From the NCBI GenBank assembly GCA_039962885.1, contig JBDVGI010000115.1:1-10961 (forward strand): a stretch of DNA of 10,961 nucleotides, given 5' to 3'. A program made the position numbers and the translations under genes. The notes beneath the pieces are model-generated. The model had not been told where the DNA came from. It searched no databases and saw nothing but the letters and a program-made list of their open reading frames with translations. Below are positions 1-7,112 of the stretch, in pieces; positions within the stretch are counted from its first letter, which is position 1, and each line of letters begins with the position of its first letter. The DNA comes from Litorimonas sp039962885 (GTDB lineage: Bacteria; Pseudomonadota; Alphaproteobacteria; Caulobacterales; Maricaulaceae).

Positions 1-25
1 GATTTCAACTTTAATAGAGACTGAG

Positions 26-49
26 ACCGTCCAAATTGGACGGTTTTTT
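26..49 (+). terminator. Rho-independent terminator of a gene off the left edge
   Basis: The arms ACCGTCC (26-32) and GGACGGT (38-44) pair perfectly around a five-base loop, and a run of six T follows (44-49, then more T after one G). This is a textbook intrinsic terminator on the + strand. It must end a + strand gene whose body lies left of the window, since no ORF in the window precedes it. In alphaproteobacteria DUF6481-type genes are often found close to a cold-shock protein gene, so a csp-like gene upstream is a reasonable guess but is not visible here. Confidence 0.88.
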
Positions 50-90
50 GTTTTTATCTGCAATTTCCCTATTTTCGTCCCCTAAAGCAC

Positions 91-120
91 TTGATTTCTA
101 ACACACGAAAGCGGATATAG
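91..120 (+). promoter_or_regulatory. Possible sigma70-type promoter of the DUF6481 gene
   Basis: TTGATT (91-96) is followed 18 bases later by ATATAG (115-120), an approximate -35/-10 pair about 40 bp upstream of the start codon at 162. Because a strong terminator lies just upstream, the gene needs its own promoter somewhere in 50-161. The match to consensus is modest, so this is only the best candidate. Confidence 0.3.
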
Positions 121-161
121 CGGCTCACTTTTTAACACGCCAACCATAATGGACAAATTAT

Positions 162-500
162 ATGATTCCGGGTCAAAACTTTAGCGACCGCTTAAAAGCG
201 CAAAAAGAAGCTAAATTAGCTATGCTTGAACGCGCTAAGAAAAAAGAGCTTGATCCAGCTGAAAAGCAACGGATTATGGAAGAGCGTGCCAAGCGTAATG
301 CGGAGCGTGAAACGCGTGAGCAGATAAAAGTGGCAAAGCAAAAAGCCGAACGCGAGAAGCTTGCAGCGGAAAAGTTAGAACGTGAACGCAAAGCTGCCCT
401 AGCGCTTGTGGCTCAGAAAAAAGCAAAAGAAGATTTGGTGAAAGCGCAGAAAGCTCGCAGAGATGCCAAATATGCTGCGCGTAAAAACCGCCGCCGCTAA
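162..500 (+). CDS. DUF6481-family small basic helical protein
   Basis: A 112-residue protein made almost entirely of Lys, Arg, Glu, Ala and Leu. I count 37 Lys+Arg against 19 Asp+Glu, a net charge near +18, and it ends in Asn-Arg-Arg-Arg. The opening (Asn-Phe-Ser-Asp-Arg then a Lys/Ala/Glu-rich helix, residues 6-25) matches the usual start of DUF6481 proteins of alphaproteobacteria. There is no signal peptide or membrane segment, and a long single helix or coiled coil through residues 10-105 is expected. Function is unknown; the charge suggests nucleic-acid or ribosome association, which is inference. GGA at 151-153 sits 8 bases before ATG 162 and supports this start. An upstream ATG at 149 is out of frame and soon stops. 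A terminator precedes the gene, so it has its own transcription unit. It converges on ubiE. Confidence 0.82.
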   Translation: MIPGQNFSDRLKAQKEAKLAMLERAKKKELDPAEKQRIMEERAKRNAERETREQIKVAKQKAEREKLAAEKLERERKAALALVAQKKAKEDLVKAQKARRDAKYAARKNRRR

Positions 501-512
501 AATTAACTCAAT

Positions 513-557
513 AAGCTAAGGGCAGAGATTATAAAGCTGCCAATTGACTTATAGCTT
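513..557. terminator. Weak imperfect hairpin between convergent genes
   Basis: Between the convergent DUF6481 gene and ubiE, GGCAG (521-525) pairs with CTGCC (537-541), and AAGCT (513-517) can extend the structure by pairing with AGCTT (553-557), with internal bulges. No T-run follows on either strand, so this is not a classic intrinsic terminator. It may slow or stop transcription from both sides, and the outer arm lies inside the last codons of ubiE. Confidence 0.22.
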
Positions 558-1313
558 CCACCCCGTATGCAATGCAGCGATTCCGCCTGAGTAATCTTGA
601 TAGGCTACCCGTGTAAAATTGGCTTGTTTGATCATATCCGCAAAGGCTTCTTGACGCGGAAAACGCCGAATGCTCTCAACAAGATATTGATAGCTATCCT
701 TATCCCCAGCCAACACGCCACCAAGACGCGGAATGACATTAAAACTATAAGCATCGTAAAATTGTCTCAGCCATTGGGTTGGAGGTGTTGAAAACTCTAA
801 TACCCCTAGCCGTCCACCGGGTTTTAAAACGCGGTGAAATTCTTCCAAAGCTGCCATACGGTCTGTGACGTTTCGAATGCCAAATGCGATTGTGATAACA
901 TCAAATTGTGCGTCTTTAAATGGGAGGCATTCCGCGTTTCCGCATATGCGGGTTATATCAAGTCCTGCATCCTTTTTTGGATTTACGCCAGCGAGTAACA
1001 TTTCATCATTAATGTCGCAGATAATCGCGCGGGCGTCACCTCCGCCGCGGCGTGTTTGCACGTTTGAGGCTGCGCGGATAAACCGCCGCGCAAGGTCGCC
1101 TGTGCCGCCCGCTACATCCAGTAAAACCTCGCCAGGCTGCGGGTTAAGCTTAGCCATGGTCATGTTCTTCCAAACGCGGTGAATGCCTAGGCTCATGGCA
1201 TCATTCATCAGGTCATATTTGCCTGCAACAGAGTCAAAGACCTCTTTAACGCGTGACACTTTTTCAGATTCGGCAATATCTTCATACCCGAAATCGATAG
1301 TTTTGTCAGACAT
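549..1313 (-). CDS. ubiE: UbiE, C-methyltransferase of ubiquinone synthesis
   Basis: Class I SAM-dependent methyltransferase that C-methylates 2-polyprenyl-6-methoxy-1,4-benzoquinol in ubiquinone synthesis (the same enzyme makes menaquinone in species that have it). It acts at the inner face of the cytoplasmic membrane. Seen: the SAM-binding motif DVAGGTGD (66-73), the UbiE signature around YDLMND and HRVWK (33-49), FGIRNV (144-149), LKPGG (163-167) and the typical C-terminus ending ALHTGWKL. The 254-residue length is normal. I chose ATG 1313, with AAGAG a few bases upstream, because family members begin close to it; a TTG two codons earlier (1319) is open but unlikely. In many alphaproteobacteria ubiE lies between mutM and ubiB; here its neighbours are a LysR gene 63 bp upstream and a convergent DUF6481 gene. 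Confidence 0.96.
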   Translation of the reverse strand: MSDKTIDFGYEDIAESEKVSRVKEVFDSVAGKYDLMNDAMSLGIHRVWKNMTMAKLNPQPGEVLLDVAGGTGDLARRFIRAASNVQTRRGGGDARAIICDINDEMLLAGVNPKKDAGLDITRICGNAECLPFKDAQFDVITIAFGIRNVTDRMAALEEFHRVLKPGGRLGVLEFSTPPTQWLRQFYDAYSFNVIPRLGGVLAGDKDSYQYLVESIRRFPRQEAFADMIKQANFTRVAYQDYSGGIAALHTGWKL

Positions 1314-1376
1314 GGGCAAGCTCTTATTTATCCATGAGGATGTTATTGTATAGTCCGCGGAGTGATGCGCTTTATT

Positions 1377-2339
1377 CTAGCTTTTTGCAAGCCTATCGCT
1401 GTGTTTTAAGCGCTTTTGCGAAAATTGAGATTGGCTCCCATATTTGAAAAAATCTGCATCTGTTTTAAAGGCAGTTACCAGAAAATCAAAAACGGCGCGG
1501 ATGCGCGTGCTGCGTTTCAAGTCTTGATGGGCAACTAAGTACAAAGATTCAATATGAGTTATATCTGGCAGTACACGTATGAGATTCAAATTTCTATGGC
1601 TATGATCAGTCACAATAGGTAGGACGCCAATCCCGTAGCCATGCTCTAGGGCTTCGTTAAATGCCCAGATGGAATTTGTTTTAAAGGTCACGCGCTTGGG
1701 CATGTGAATGGGCTGATCATTTTCATCTAAAAGCCATAATGTTTTACCGTCCATAATAGAGGCCTGCACGCCGTCATGCTCCTCGAGATCTAAGGCGGTT
1801 TGCGGCATGCCTTTATGAGCGATATATTCGGGAGAGGCGAACATGCCGAAGCTAACATCTGCAACTTTTCGGCCTATCAAAGAATTTTGTTCCCCGGGGC
1901 TAAACCAGCGCAGCGCTATATCGGCTTCACGCTGCGCGAGATTATAATTTTGAAAACCAATCCCAACATCAATCAGGATATCAGGATGGCTTTCGCGGAA
2001 ATGTTGCATAACACTTGGGAGCCATTGTGTGCCAACGCCTTCTGTCGCCGAGAGCCGTACAACTCCCGTCAGGCCATCTTCTAGTGTTGCCGAGCTTCGA
2101 CTAATAGCATTGGCTTCGTCGTGCATTCGGCGAATATGGTCGAGAATAGAACTCCCAAAGACCGTTGGGACTAGGCTGCCATTTTGCCGTTTCAATAAAG
2201 GGGTGCCAAAGTGATCTTCTAAGGCTCTTATGCGGCGACCAACGGTGGGTTGGCTCATGTTTAATGTGCGTCCTGCTGCCGTTAAGCTCCCAGATTCCGC
2301 AACGGCTAATAATATAGGGTAATCAGACCAGTTTTTCAT
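1377..2339 (-). CDS. LysR-type transcriptional regulator
   Basis: A 320-residue LysR-family protein, usual length. Residues 4-64 form the N-terminal winged helix-turn-helix: the recognition helix is within SGSLTAAGRTLNMSQPTVGR (residues 16-35), followed by RRIRALEDHFGTPLLKR. Residues about 92-290 are the co-inducer-binding domain of two alpha/beta lobes (LTGVVRLSATEG at its start, the EHGYGIGVLP stretch in the second lobe). The last 25 residues are a polar tail. The target is not identifiable from sequence. LysR regulators often control an adjacent, divergently read gene; here the nearest upstream gene, an oxidoreductase, is on the same strand, so control of the 2470-4773 cassette or of ubiE is inference only. 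Inverted repeats lie just upstream of the ATG and could be its autoregulatory site. The ribosome-binding site is weak. Confidence 0.92.
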   Translation of the reverse strand: MKNWSDYPILLAVAESGSLTAAGRTLNMSQPTVGRRIRALEDHFGTPLLKRQNGSLVPTVFGSSILDHIRRMHDEANAISRSSATLEDGLTGVVRLSATEGVGTQWLPSVMQHFRESHPDILIDVGIGFQNYNLAQREADIALRWFSPGEQNSLIGRKVADVSFGMFASPEYIAHKGMPQTALDLEEHDGVQASIMDGKTLWLLDENDQPIHMPKRVTFKTNSIWAFNEALEHGYGIGVLPIVTDHSHRNLNLIRVLPDITHIESLYLVAHQDLKRSTRIRAVFDFLVTAFKTDADFFKYGSQSQFSQKRLKHSDRLAKS

Positions 2340-2347
2340 ACGTTTCT

Positions 2348-2381
2348 GTATGAAGTTATAGGCATTTTGTCAATTTCATAC
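2348..2381. promoter_or_regulatory. Inverted repeat upstream of the LysR gene
   Basis: GTATGAA (2348-2354) and TTCATAC (2375-2381) are perfect inverted copies separated by 20 bases. They begin 9 bp upstream of the LysR start codon. LysR proteins commonly bind dyads near their own promoter, so this is a candidate operator. No binding evidence exists and 7-bp arms can arise by chance. Confidence 0.3.
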
Positions 2382-2422
2382 TTTTTTGACGGGTTTAAGG
2401 TTGAAATAAACATAAATAGCCG

Positions 2423-2453
2423 ATCATTAGCCTAAAATTATCAAGCTAATGAT
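2423..2453 (-). terminator. Hairpin after the oxidoreductase gene
   Basis: ATCATTAGC (2423-2431) and GCTAATGAT (2445-2453) are perfect 9-bp inverted repeats around a 13-base loop, 16 bp past the stop codon of the oxidoreductase gene. Read on the - strand the hairpin is followed by a T-rich stretch, though not an unbroken T-run. It probably marks the end of the cassette transcript, or a partial terminator before the LysR gene. The stem is AT-rich and the loop is large, so efficiency is doubtful. Confidence 0.45.
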
Positions 2454-2469
2454 GGATATTTGTTTTCGG

Positions 2470-3654
2470 TTACGGTGTTTCAACCGTAAATGTCAGTCCT
2501 GCATGGGCTTCTAGGCGATCTATCAAGGCTTGTCCCATGGCGGGGGCGCTTGTGTAAACTCCGCCGCTCACATCACCATGAGAGCTGTGATGTATCAAGG
2601 TAAGCGCCGCCTCAGTGATCATTTTTGACGTCGATCCGTAGCCCGGGTCTTTATCCCCCTTAACGCTCGCCGAAATCATATTTCCGTCCTTTGTTGTGCC
2701 GATAAATAACACATCATAGAAGCCGTTATCACGTTCGTCTTTTGATGGTCCTTCACCGGGTTTAGGAGGGTTGTCGCCAAAGGTGTTGTGGTTTGCCAGA
2801 CCTTCTGCCATGGCTTGGCCTTTCTCACCTGGGCCTGTGAACATCATCTCGTCATAAATGAAGTCTGTGCCGTAAGCATGATCCATTAAGGCGTTAGAGC
2901 GGTGGACGTTTTTCGTATTAATTGACGCCATAATAAACGGGGCTGACCAGCTATTGAGGTCCTCTTCGAAGATAGGCTTAGCGCCGTGAGGCTGCTTTGG
3001 GCCGTCAAAGTCAGGGATAAGAGAGAACGGGTCTTTTAACCAGTTTAGGATTTCTGGCTGATGCCCTGCGCGTTTCATGGTTTCCATAAAACTTGCCGCT
3101 GTTCCGCCAGAGAACGTCCCTTGCATCGCGCGCACACGTCCGCGAATTTTTGGGCATGCTCCGCCGTGATGATTTATGGCGTGCTGCTGCAGAGCATAAA
3201 CGCCCATATCAAAGGGAATAGAATCAAACCCGCAAGAGAGTACAATTCGAGCGCCGCTTTTTTTGGCGTCATTGTCATAACGCTCGATAATATCTTTCAT
3301 CCATGCTGGCTCCCCGCATAAGTCGACATAATCCGTGCCAGATTTGACAGCGGCCGCAACGAGGGGTTCGCCGTATAATTGGTAGGGGCCAACCGTGGTA
3401 ATCACAGCGCGCGTCCGGGCACACATATTTTCCAATGAACTGGCGTCGTCAGAATTGGCTGTGATAAGGTCGACATCTTTGGCTATGTTCATGTCATCGC
3501 GAACAGCGGTTAGTTTGTCGAGTGAACGGCCAGCCATGGCCCATTTTAAATCTGTGCCACCATATTCAGATTGCAGATATTGCGCCACAAGGCGGCCTGT
3601 GAAACCTGTTGCGCCGTAAATGATAATGTCGAAATCTCTTTGAGCATTGGGCAT
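2470..3654 (-). CDS. Saccharopine dehydrogenase-like NAD(P)-binding oxidoreductase
   Basis: A 394-residue protein of the saccharopine-dehydrogenase NADP-binding superfamily, in the subgroup that includes human SCCPDH and mycobacterial trans-acting enoyl reductases. Seen: an N-terminal Rossmann motif YGATGFTGRLVA (13-24), AGRS (41-44) that contacts the cofactor's adenosine side, TVGPYQLYG (87-95), YVDLCGE (109-115) and the hallmark SCGFDSIPFDMG (140-151). It is not lysine-pathway saccharopine dehydrogenase: the architecture is that of the enoyl-reductase/SCCPDH group. Substrate is unknown; a lipid or polyketide carbon-carbon double bond is one possibility. No signal peptide is seen. AAGGA about 6 bases before ATG 3654 fixes the start. 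The gene begins 27 bp after the stop of the propeller gene, so the two are probably co-transcribed. Confidence 0.88.
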   Translation of the reverse strand: MPNAQRDFDIIIYGATGFTGRLVAQYLQSEYGGTDLKWAMAGRSLDKLTAVRDDMNIAKDVDLITANSDDASSLENMCARTRAVITTVGPYQLYGEPLVAAAVKSGTDYVDLCGEPAWMKDIIERYDNDAKKSGARIVLSCGFDSIPFDMGVYALQQHAINHHGGACPKIRGRVRAMQGTFSGGTAASFMETMKRAGHQPEILNWLKDPFSLIPDFDGPKQPHGAKPIFEEDLNSWSAPFIMASINTKNVHRSNALMDHAYGTDFIYDEMMFTGPGEKGQAMAEGLANHNTFGDNPPKPGEGPSKDERDNGFYDVLFIGTTKDGNMISASVKGDKDPGYGSTSKMITEAALTLIHHSSHGDVSGGVYTSAPAMGQALIDRLEAHAGLTFTVETP

Positions 3655-3681
3655 GTAATGTCCTTAAATTTTTTCTGAAGT

Positions 3682-4740
3682 TTAGTGAATAGGGTAAGGT
3701 CGGCGAGCAAGGGACGTTTCTGTCAAACTTGTGATATATATATAATCGCCAATGACAACCGCGCCAGTGGCCTCGTGATAGCTACCTTTAGGGTCTTGGA
3801 ATGTCGTTAGCACCGTTCCATCCTCATCTATATGAACGATATGCACATAGGGCACAGCTTTGGGCCGCATAAAGGCAGGGAGGCGCATAGCGAACTTTCG
3901 AGCCCCAATTTGGGTGGCATTTTTGTCAAGCCAATCAGAACGCGGCGAAATAAGGCCAATAAAATATGAGGCCTTACCGTTAGCTAGATCTGGCCCGCGG
4001 TTAATATTATCTGGAAAACCGGGCAGGTTAGATAGGATGGTGCGTTTAGCGCCTGTCTGCGGATTAATTTTATGCAGGCTATATGCACCCGTTTCCAGTA
4101 GCAAAACATCGCCATCAGGATGAATGGCTACGCCATTAGCAAAAGCGAATCCTGTGGCCACGATGTGAGTGGATTTATCGGTTGGATTATAGGCGAGCAA
4201 GCGACCTGTGCTGCCATGTTCCATTAATTCTAGCAGGCTAGCGGCAAGGGTGTTGCCAATGGCTTTGGCTCCAAATTTCGTCGAGGCGTCAGAAAAATAC
4301 ATCATGCCGTCATCTGCTATATCAATATCATCGGCATATTGGATTGGACTGCCATCAACCATGTTGGTCAAGGTGCTAACCTGTCCAGATGGAGAGATGG
4401 ATAAGAGCCCTTTATAGGCGTCTGCAAGGATGAGGTGATTGTTTTTTGGGTTAACCTCAACCCCAAGTGGAACGCCGCCTGTATTGGCTAAAATTGTGAC
4501 ACTTTGGTTGAGGGGATTAATCCCTATAATATTCCCGTTTTGCGACACTGTATATATCAACCCTTGCCACAACGCCGCGTCTTCTGGGCCGTGATTGTCG
4601 CCAATGGGAAGTCTTTCCAGTTCAGCAAGCCGTTGGTTAGCCTTAAAATCGCCTGTGAAACGCAGGTCTTTTGGGGGTTGCCAACGCATTGGTGAAATAG
4701 GCACAGGCCAAAATATTAAATAGGCTGCGAGCGCGCTCAA
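3682..4740 (-). CDS. Strictosidine synthase-like / SMP-30 family beta-propeller protein
   Basis: A six-bladed beta-propeller of the strictosidine synthase/SMP-30 superfamily, closest in pattern to APMAP-like proteins and calcium-dependent lactonases or esterases. Seen (numbered from TTG 4740): GPED (51-54), whose Glu is the usual metal ligand; a run LILADAYKGLLSI; YADDIDIADDGMMYFSDAS; FANGVAIHPDGD, whose Asn is a second ligand; and LPGFPDNI, whose Asp/Asn is a third. Four-residue strands of the propeller recur throughout. Coordinates use the first standard start codon, TTG 4740, giving 352 residues, but that start has no ribosome-binding site and cuts a hydrophobic N-terminus in two. Initiation at AUA 4773 is more likely: it lies about 9 bases after GGGAG and adds Lys-Lys plus the front of a membrane anchor (363 residues). 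The protein then faces the periplasm. Substrate is unknown. Confidence 0.87.
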   Translation of the reverse strand: MSALAAYLIFWPVPISPMRWQPPKDLRFTGDFKANQRLAELERLPIGDNHGPEDAALWQGLIYTVSQNGNIIGINPLNQSVTILANTGGVPLGVEVNPKNNHLILADAYKGLLSISPSGQVSTLTNMVDGSPIQYADDIDIADDGMMYFSDASTKFGAKAIGNTLAASLLELMEHGSTGRLLAYNPTDKSTHIVATGFAFANGVAIHPDGDVLLLETGAYSLHKINPQTGAKRTILSNLPGFPDNINRGPDLANGKASYFIGLISPRSDWLDKNATQIGARKFAMRLPAFMRPKAVPYVHIVHIDEDGTVLTTFQDPKGSYHEATGAVVIGDYIYITSLTETSLARRPYPIH

Positions 4741-4780
4741 AATGACGAATAGCGGTAATACGACTTTCTTTATGACAACT

Positions 4781-4787
4781 CTCTCCC
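4781..4787 (-). promoter_or_regulatory. Ribosome-binding site implying an AUA start
   Basis: On the - strand GGGAGAG lies 7 to 9 bases before an AUA codon (4773-4771) in frame with the propeller gene. The reading frame is open from an upstream TAA at 4794-4792, and no ATG, GTG, or TTG occurs between that stop and TTG 4740. This is the only good Shine-Dalgarno sequence for the gene, which argues for initiation at AUA or for a recent ATG-to-ATA change or sequencing error. Confidence 0.55.
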
Positions 4788-4808
4788 GTCTTTAGCATAA
4801 TTAAATAG

Positions 4809-4838
4809 CCATAAGTTAGGGGTGCGGTAAAGCGTCAA
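4809..4838 (-). promoter_or_regulatory. Candidate promoter of the propeller/oxidoreductase cassette
   Basis: On the - strand TTGACG (4838-4833) is a near-perfect -35 box, followed 18 bases later by TTATGG (4814-4809) as a weaker -10. Transcription would start near 4802, giving a leader of about 30 nt before the AUA codon. The -35 box lies in the loop of a 10-bp dyad (4824-4857). The -10 is imperfect, so confidence is moderate. Confidence 0.4.
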
Positions 4839-4857
4839 TTTCGAATGGCTTTGCCGC
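4824..4857. repeat. Ten-base dyad overlapping the cassette promoter
   Basis: GCGGTAAAGC (4824-4833) and GCTTTGCCGC (4848-4857) form a 10-bp inverted repeat, with one T/G mismatch that becomes a wobble pair in a + strand RNA, around a 14-base spacer. It surrounds the candidate -35 box of the cassette and lies well downstream of the hppA terminator, so an operator role is more likely than termination. No T-run follows on either side. Confidence 0.35.
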
Positions 4858-4902
4858 TTATAAGTATGATGAAGGTTATAATGAGGGCTGTCTTTTGCAA
4901 AT

Positions 4903-4925
4903 AAAAAACCCTGCCAGAGGCAGGG
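4903..4925 (-). terminator. Rho-independent terminator of hppA
   Basis: Read on the - strand, CCCTGCC and GGCAGGG form a perfect 7-bp GC-rich stem around a three-base loop, followed immediately by six T. It lies 45 bp past the hppA stop codon and separates hppA transcription from the propeller gene downstream. Confidence 0.92.
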
Positions 4926-4969
4926 CGGTAACTTAATAATTAATGTGCACTTGGCGCACTTATTTCAAT

Positions 4970-7066
4970 TTAATGTGCCAAGACAGCGAGTAGTAATAAT
5001 GCGATGATATTTGTAATTTTAATCATCGGGTTCACTGCTGGGCCAGCTGTATCTTTATAAGGGTCACCAACCGTATCACCTGTGATGGAAGCTTTGTGAG
5101 CTTCGGAGCCTTTACCGCCATGATGGCCATCTTCGATGTATTTCTTGGCATTGTCCCAAGCTCCGCCGCCTGCCGTCATGGACAGAGCAACAAATAGACC
5201 TGTGACGATTACGCCAAGGAGCATCGCGCCTAAAGCTGAAACGGCAGCTGCGTTACCTGCTGTGAACTTCACAGCAAAGAATAAAACAATCGGAGCAAAG
5301 ATAGGCAGAAGCGAAGGCTTGATCATTTCTTTGATCGCCGCGCCAGTTAATAGGTCAACAGCTTTCGCATAATCAGGACGAGACGTCCCCGCCATAATGC
5401 CTGGATCCGATTTGAACTGACGGCGAACTTCTTCAACAATCGCACCAGCCGCTCGGCCAACAGATTGCATGGCCCATGCGCCAAATAAATATGGCAACAG
5501 ACCACCAATAAACAGACCAACAATAACGTAAGGATCAGTTAGGCTGAATGTAAGATTGTCAAGACCGTCAAAGAATGTGCCTGGTTTTGCAATACTCGCA
5601 AAATGTTCGACGTCTTTGTAATAGGCTGCAAATAATACAAGCGCGCCAAGGCCCGCCGATGCAATGGCATAGCCTTTGGTCACGGCTTTTGTTGTATTTC
5701 CAACTGCGTCCAAAGCATCCGTCGTGTTACGGACTTCTGCGGGTAGTTCTGCCATTTCTGCTATGCCGCCTGCATTATCTGTCACAGGACCGAAAGCATC
5801 AAGCGCAACGATCATGCCAGCAACGCCAAGCATAGCTGTCACAGCAATAGCAATGCCGTAAAGGTCAGCCAAAGCATATGTCGAGATAATCCCAAACACG
5901 ATGATAAGAACAGGAATAGCTGTCGCCTCCATAGAGACCGCAAGGCCTTGGATGACATTGGTGCCGTGCCCAGATTCAGAGGCCGCTGCGACAGATTTCA
6001 CAGGGCGGTAATTCACGCCCGTATAATATTCCGTGATCACAACAATTGCGCCTGTAATGACAAGACCGATAACTGCGCAGAGAAATAAATCTATACCAGA
6101 AAACCCTGTGCCTGCAATTTCGCCCATGCCTAAAATTTGCGACGTCACAGCTGCAATGGCAATCGCGGATAAAACACCCGTTGCGATCAGACCTTTGTAA
6201 AGAGCGCCCATAACATTGGTAGAGCCTTTGCTAAGACGGACAAAAAATGTTCCAATGATGGAGGTAACAATGCAAACGGCTGCGATTGACATTGGGTAAA
6301 GCGCAAGCTCGCCAACGCCGCTAAATAAGATAGAGCCTAGCACCATTGTTGCGGCAATTGTTACAACATAGGTTTCGAATAAATCTGCGGCCATACCTGC
6401 ACAATCACCAACATTATCACCGACATTATCAGCAATGGTTGCGGGGTTGCGCGGGTCATCTTCGGGGATGCCGGCTTCGACTTTACCCACGAGATCGCCG
6501 CCAACATCTGCGCCTTTAGTAAAGATACCGCCGCCCAGACGCGCAAAGACTGAGATGAGTGACGCGCCCAAAGAGAGCGAGACTAGCCCGTCAATTATAC
6601 CGCGCGCATCTGCGTTCATGACTTGTGTCAGGATAAGATAATACCCCGCAAGTCCAAGCAAGGCAAAGCCTGCAACAAGCAGGCCTGTAATTGCGCCCGC
6701 TTTAAAGGCAATGTTTAGGCCAGCCCCTAAGGAGCTGCGAGAGGCCTCGGTTGTACGCACATTGGCTTGCACTGAAACAAGCATGCCAATATATCCTGCC
6801 ACGCCCGACAAAACTGCGCCTATGACAAAACCTACGGGCGCGATCATATCGCGAAATAAAATGAATAAAAGTATGGTGACAACGACACCGACGATCGCAA
6901 TCGCGGTATATTGTTTTTTTAGATAAGCTTTTGCGCCTTCTTGAATGGCGCCCGCAATTTCGTTCATGCGCTCATTGCCTGTAGAGGCTTTTAATAAGCT
7001 GGCTCTGGCCCAAACGCCGTAAGCAACAGCGAGCAAGCCCGCTAATAGGATTAGATAAAGAGTCAT
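4970..7066 (-). CDS. hppA: K+-independent H+-translocating membrane pyrophosphatase
   Basis: Integral membrane pyrophosphatase that hydrolyses PPi and pumps protons across the cytoplasmic membrane. The 698 residues form about 16 membrane helices, the normal size for bacterial forms. Seen: the substrate site GADVGGDLVGKVE (185-197), the Asp-rich DDPRNPATIADNVGDNVGD (203-221) followed by CAGMAADLFE, ITEYYTG (344-350), a second Asp cluster around DAFGPVTDNAGG (423-434), and DTVGDPYKDTAGP near the C-terminus. At the subclass-determining site the sequence is GNTTKAVTKGYAI, with Lys at 460 and Thr at 463. Family work places Ala in the K+-dependent class and Lys in the K+-independent class, so this is a K+-independent proton pump. 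GGGGGAG about 8 bases before ATG 7066 confirms the start. The gene lies 300 bp downstream of ppa, and its leader carries two 60-bp repeats. Confidence 0.97.
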   Translation of the reverse strand: MTLYLILLAGLLAVAYGVWARASLLKASTGNERMNEIAGAIQEGAKAYLKKQYTAIAIVGVVVTILLFILFRDMIAPVGFVIGAVLSGVAGYIGMLVSVQANVRTTEASRSSLGAGLNIAFKAGAITGLLVAGFALLGLAGYYLILTQVMNADARGIIDGLVSLSLGASLISVFARLGGGIFTKGADVGGDLVGKVEAGIPEDDPRNPATIADNVGDNVGDCAGMAADLFETYVVTIAATMVLGSILFSGVGELALYPMSIAAVCIVTSIIGTFFVRLSKGSTNVMGALYKGLIATGVLSAIAIAAVTSQILGMGEIAGTGFSGIDLFLCAVIGLVITGAIVVITEYYTGVNYRPVKSVAAASESGHGTNVIQGLAVSMEATAIPVLIIVFGIISTYALADLYGIAIAVTAMLGVAGMIVALDAFGPVTDNAGGIAEMAELPAEVRNTTDALDAVGNTTKAVTKGYAIASAGLGALVLFAAYYKDVEHFASIAKPGTFFDGLDNLTFSLTDPYVIVGLFIGGLLPYLFGAWAMQSVGRAAGAIVEEVRRQFKSDPGIMAGTSRPDYAKAVDLLTGAAIKEMIKPSLLPIFAPIVLFFAVKFTAGNAAAVSALGAMLLGVIVTGLFVALSMTAGGGAWDNAKKYIEDGHHGGKGSEAHKASITGDTVGDPYKDTAGPAVNPMIKITNIIALLLLAVLAH

Positions 7067-7112
7067 TAAGTGATCTCCCCCATAATTTGTCCCGTTATAT
7101 CGGGATCGATGT

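Noticed and set aside
185..490. DUF6481 gene read as a low-complexity artefact
   Set aside because: The composition is biased, but the N-terminal pattern, length, ribosome-binding site and isolated transcription unit fit the known family.
1314..1319. TTG 1319 as ubiE start
   Set aside because: ATG 1313 is two codons in, has AAGAG at a suitable distance and agrees with the usual UbiE N-terminus.
2470..3654. Assignment as lysine-pathway saccharopine dehydrogenase
   Set aside because: The motif set (YVDLCGE and SCGFDSIPFDMG) belongs to the SCCPDH/trans-acting enoyl reductase group, and no lysine-pathway genes are nearby.
6361..7000. Long open frames antisense to and within hppA
   Set aside because: They are shadows of a strongly conserved membrane gene in other frames, with low-complexity translations and no ribosome-binding sites.
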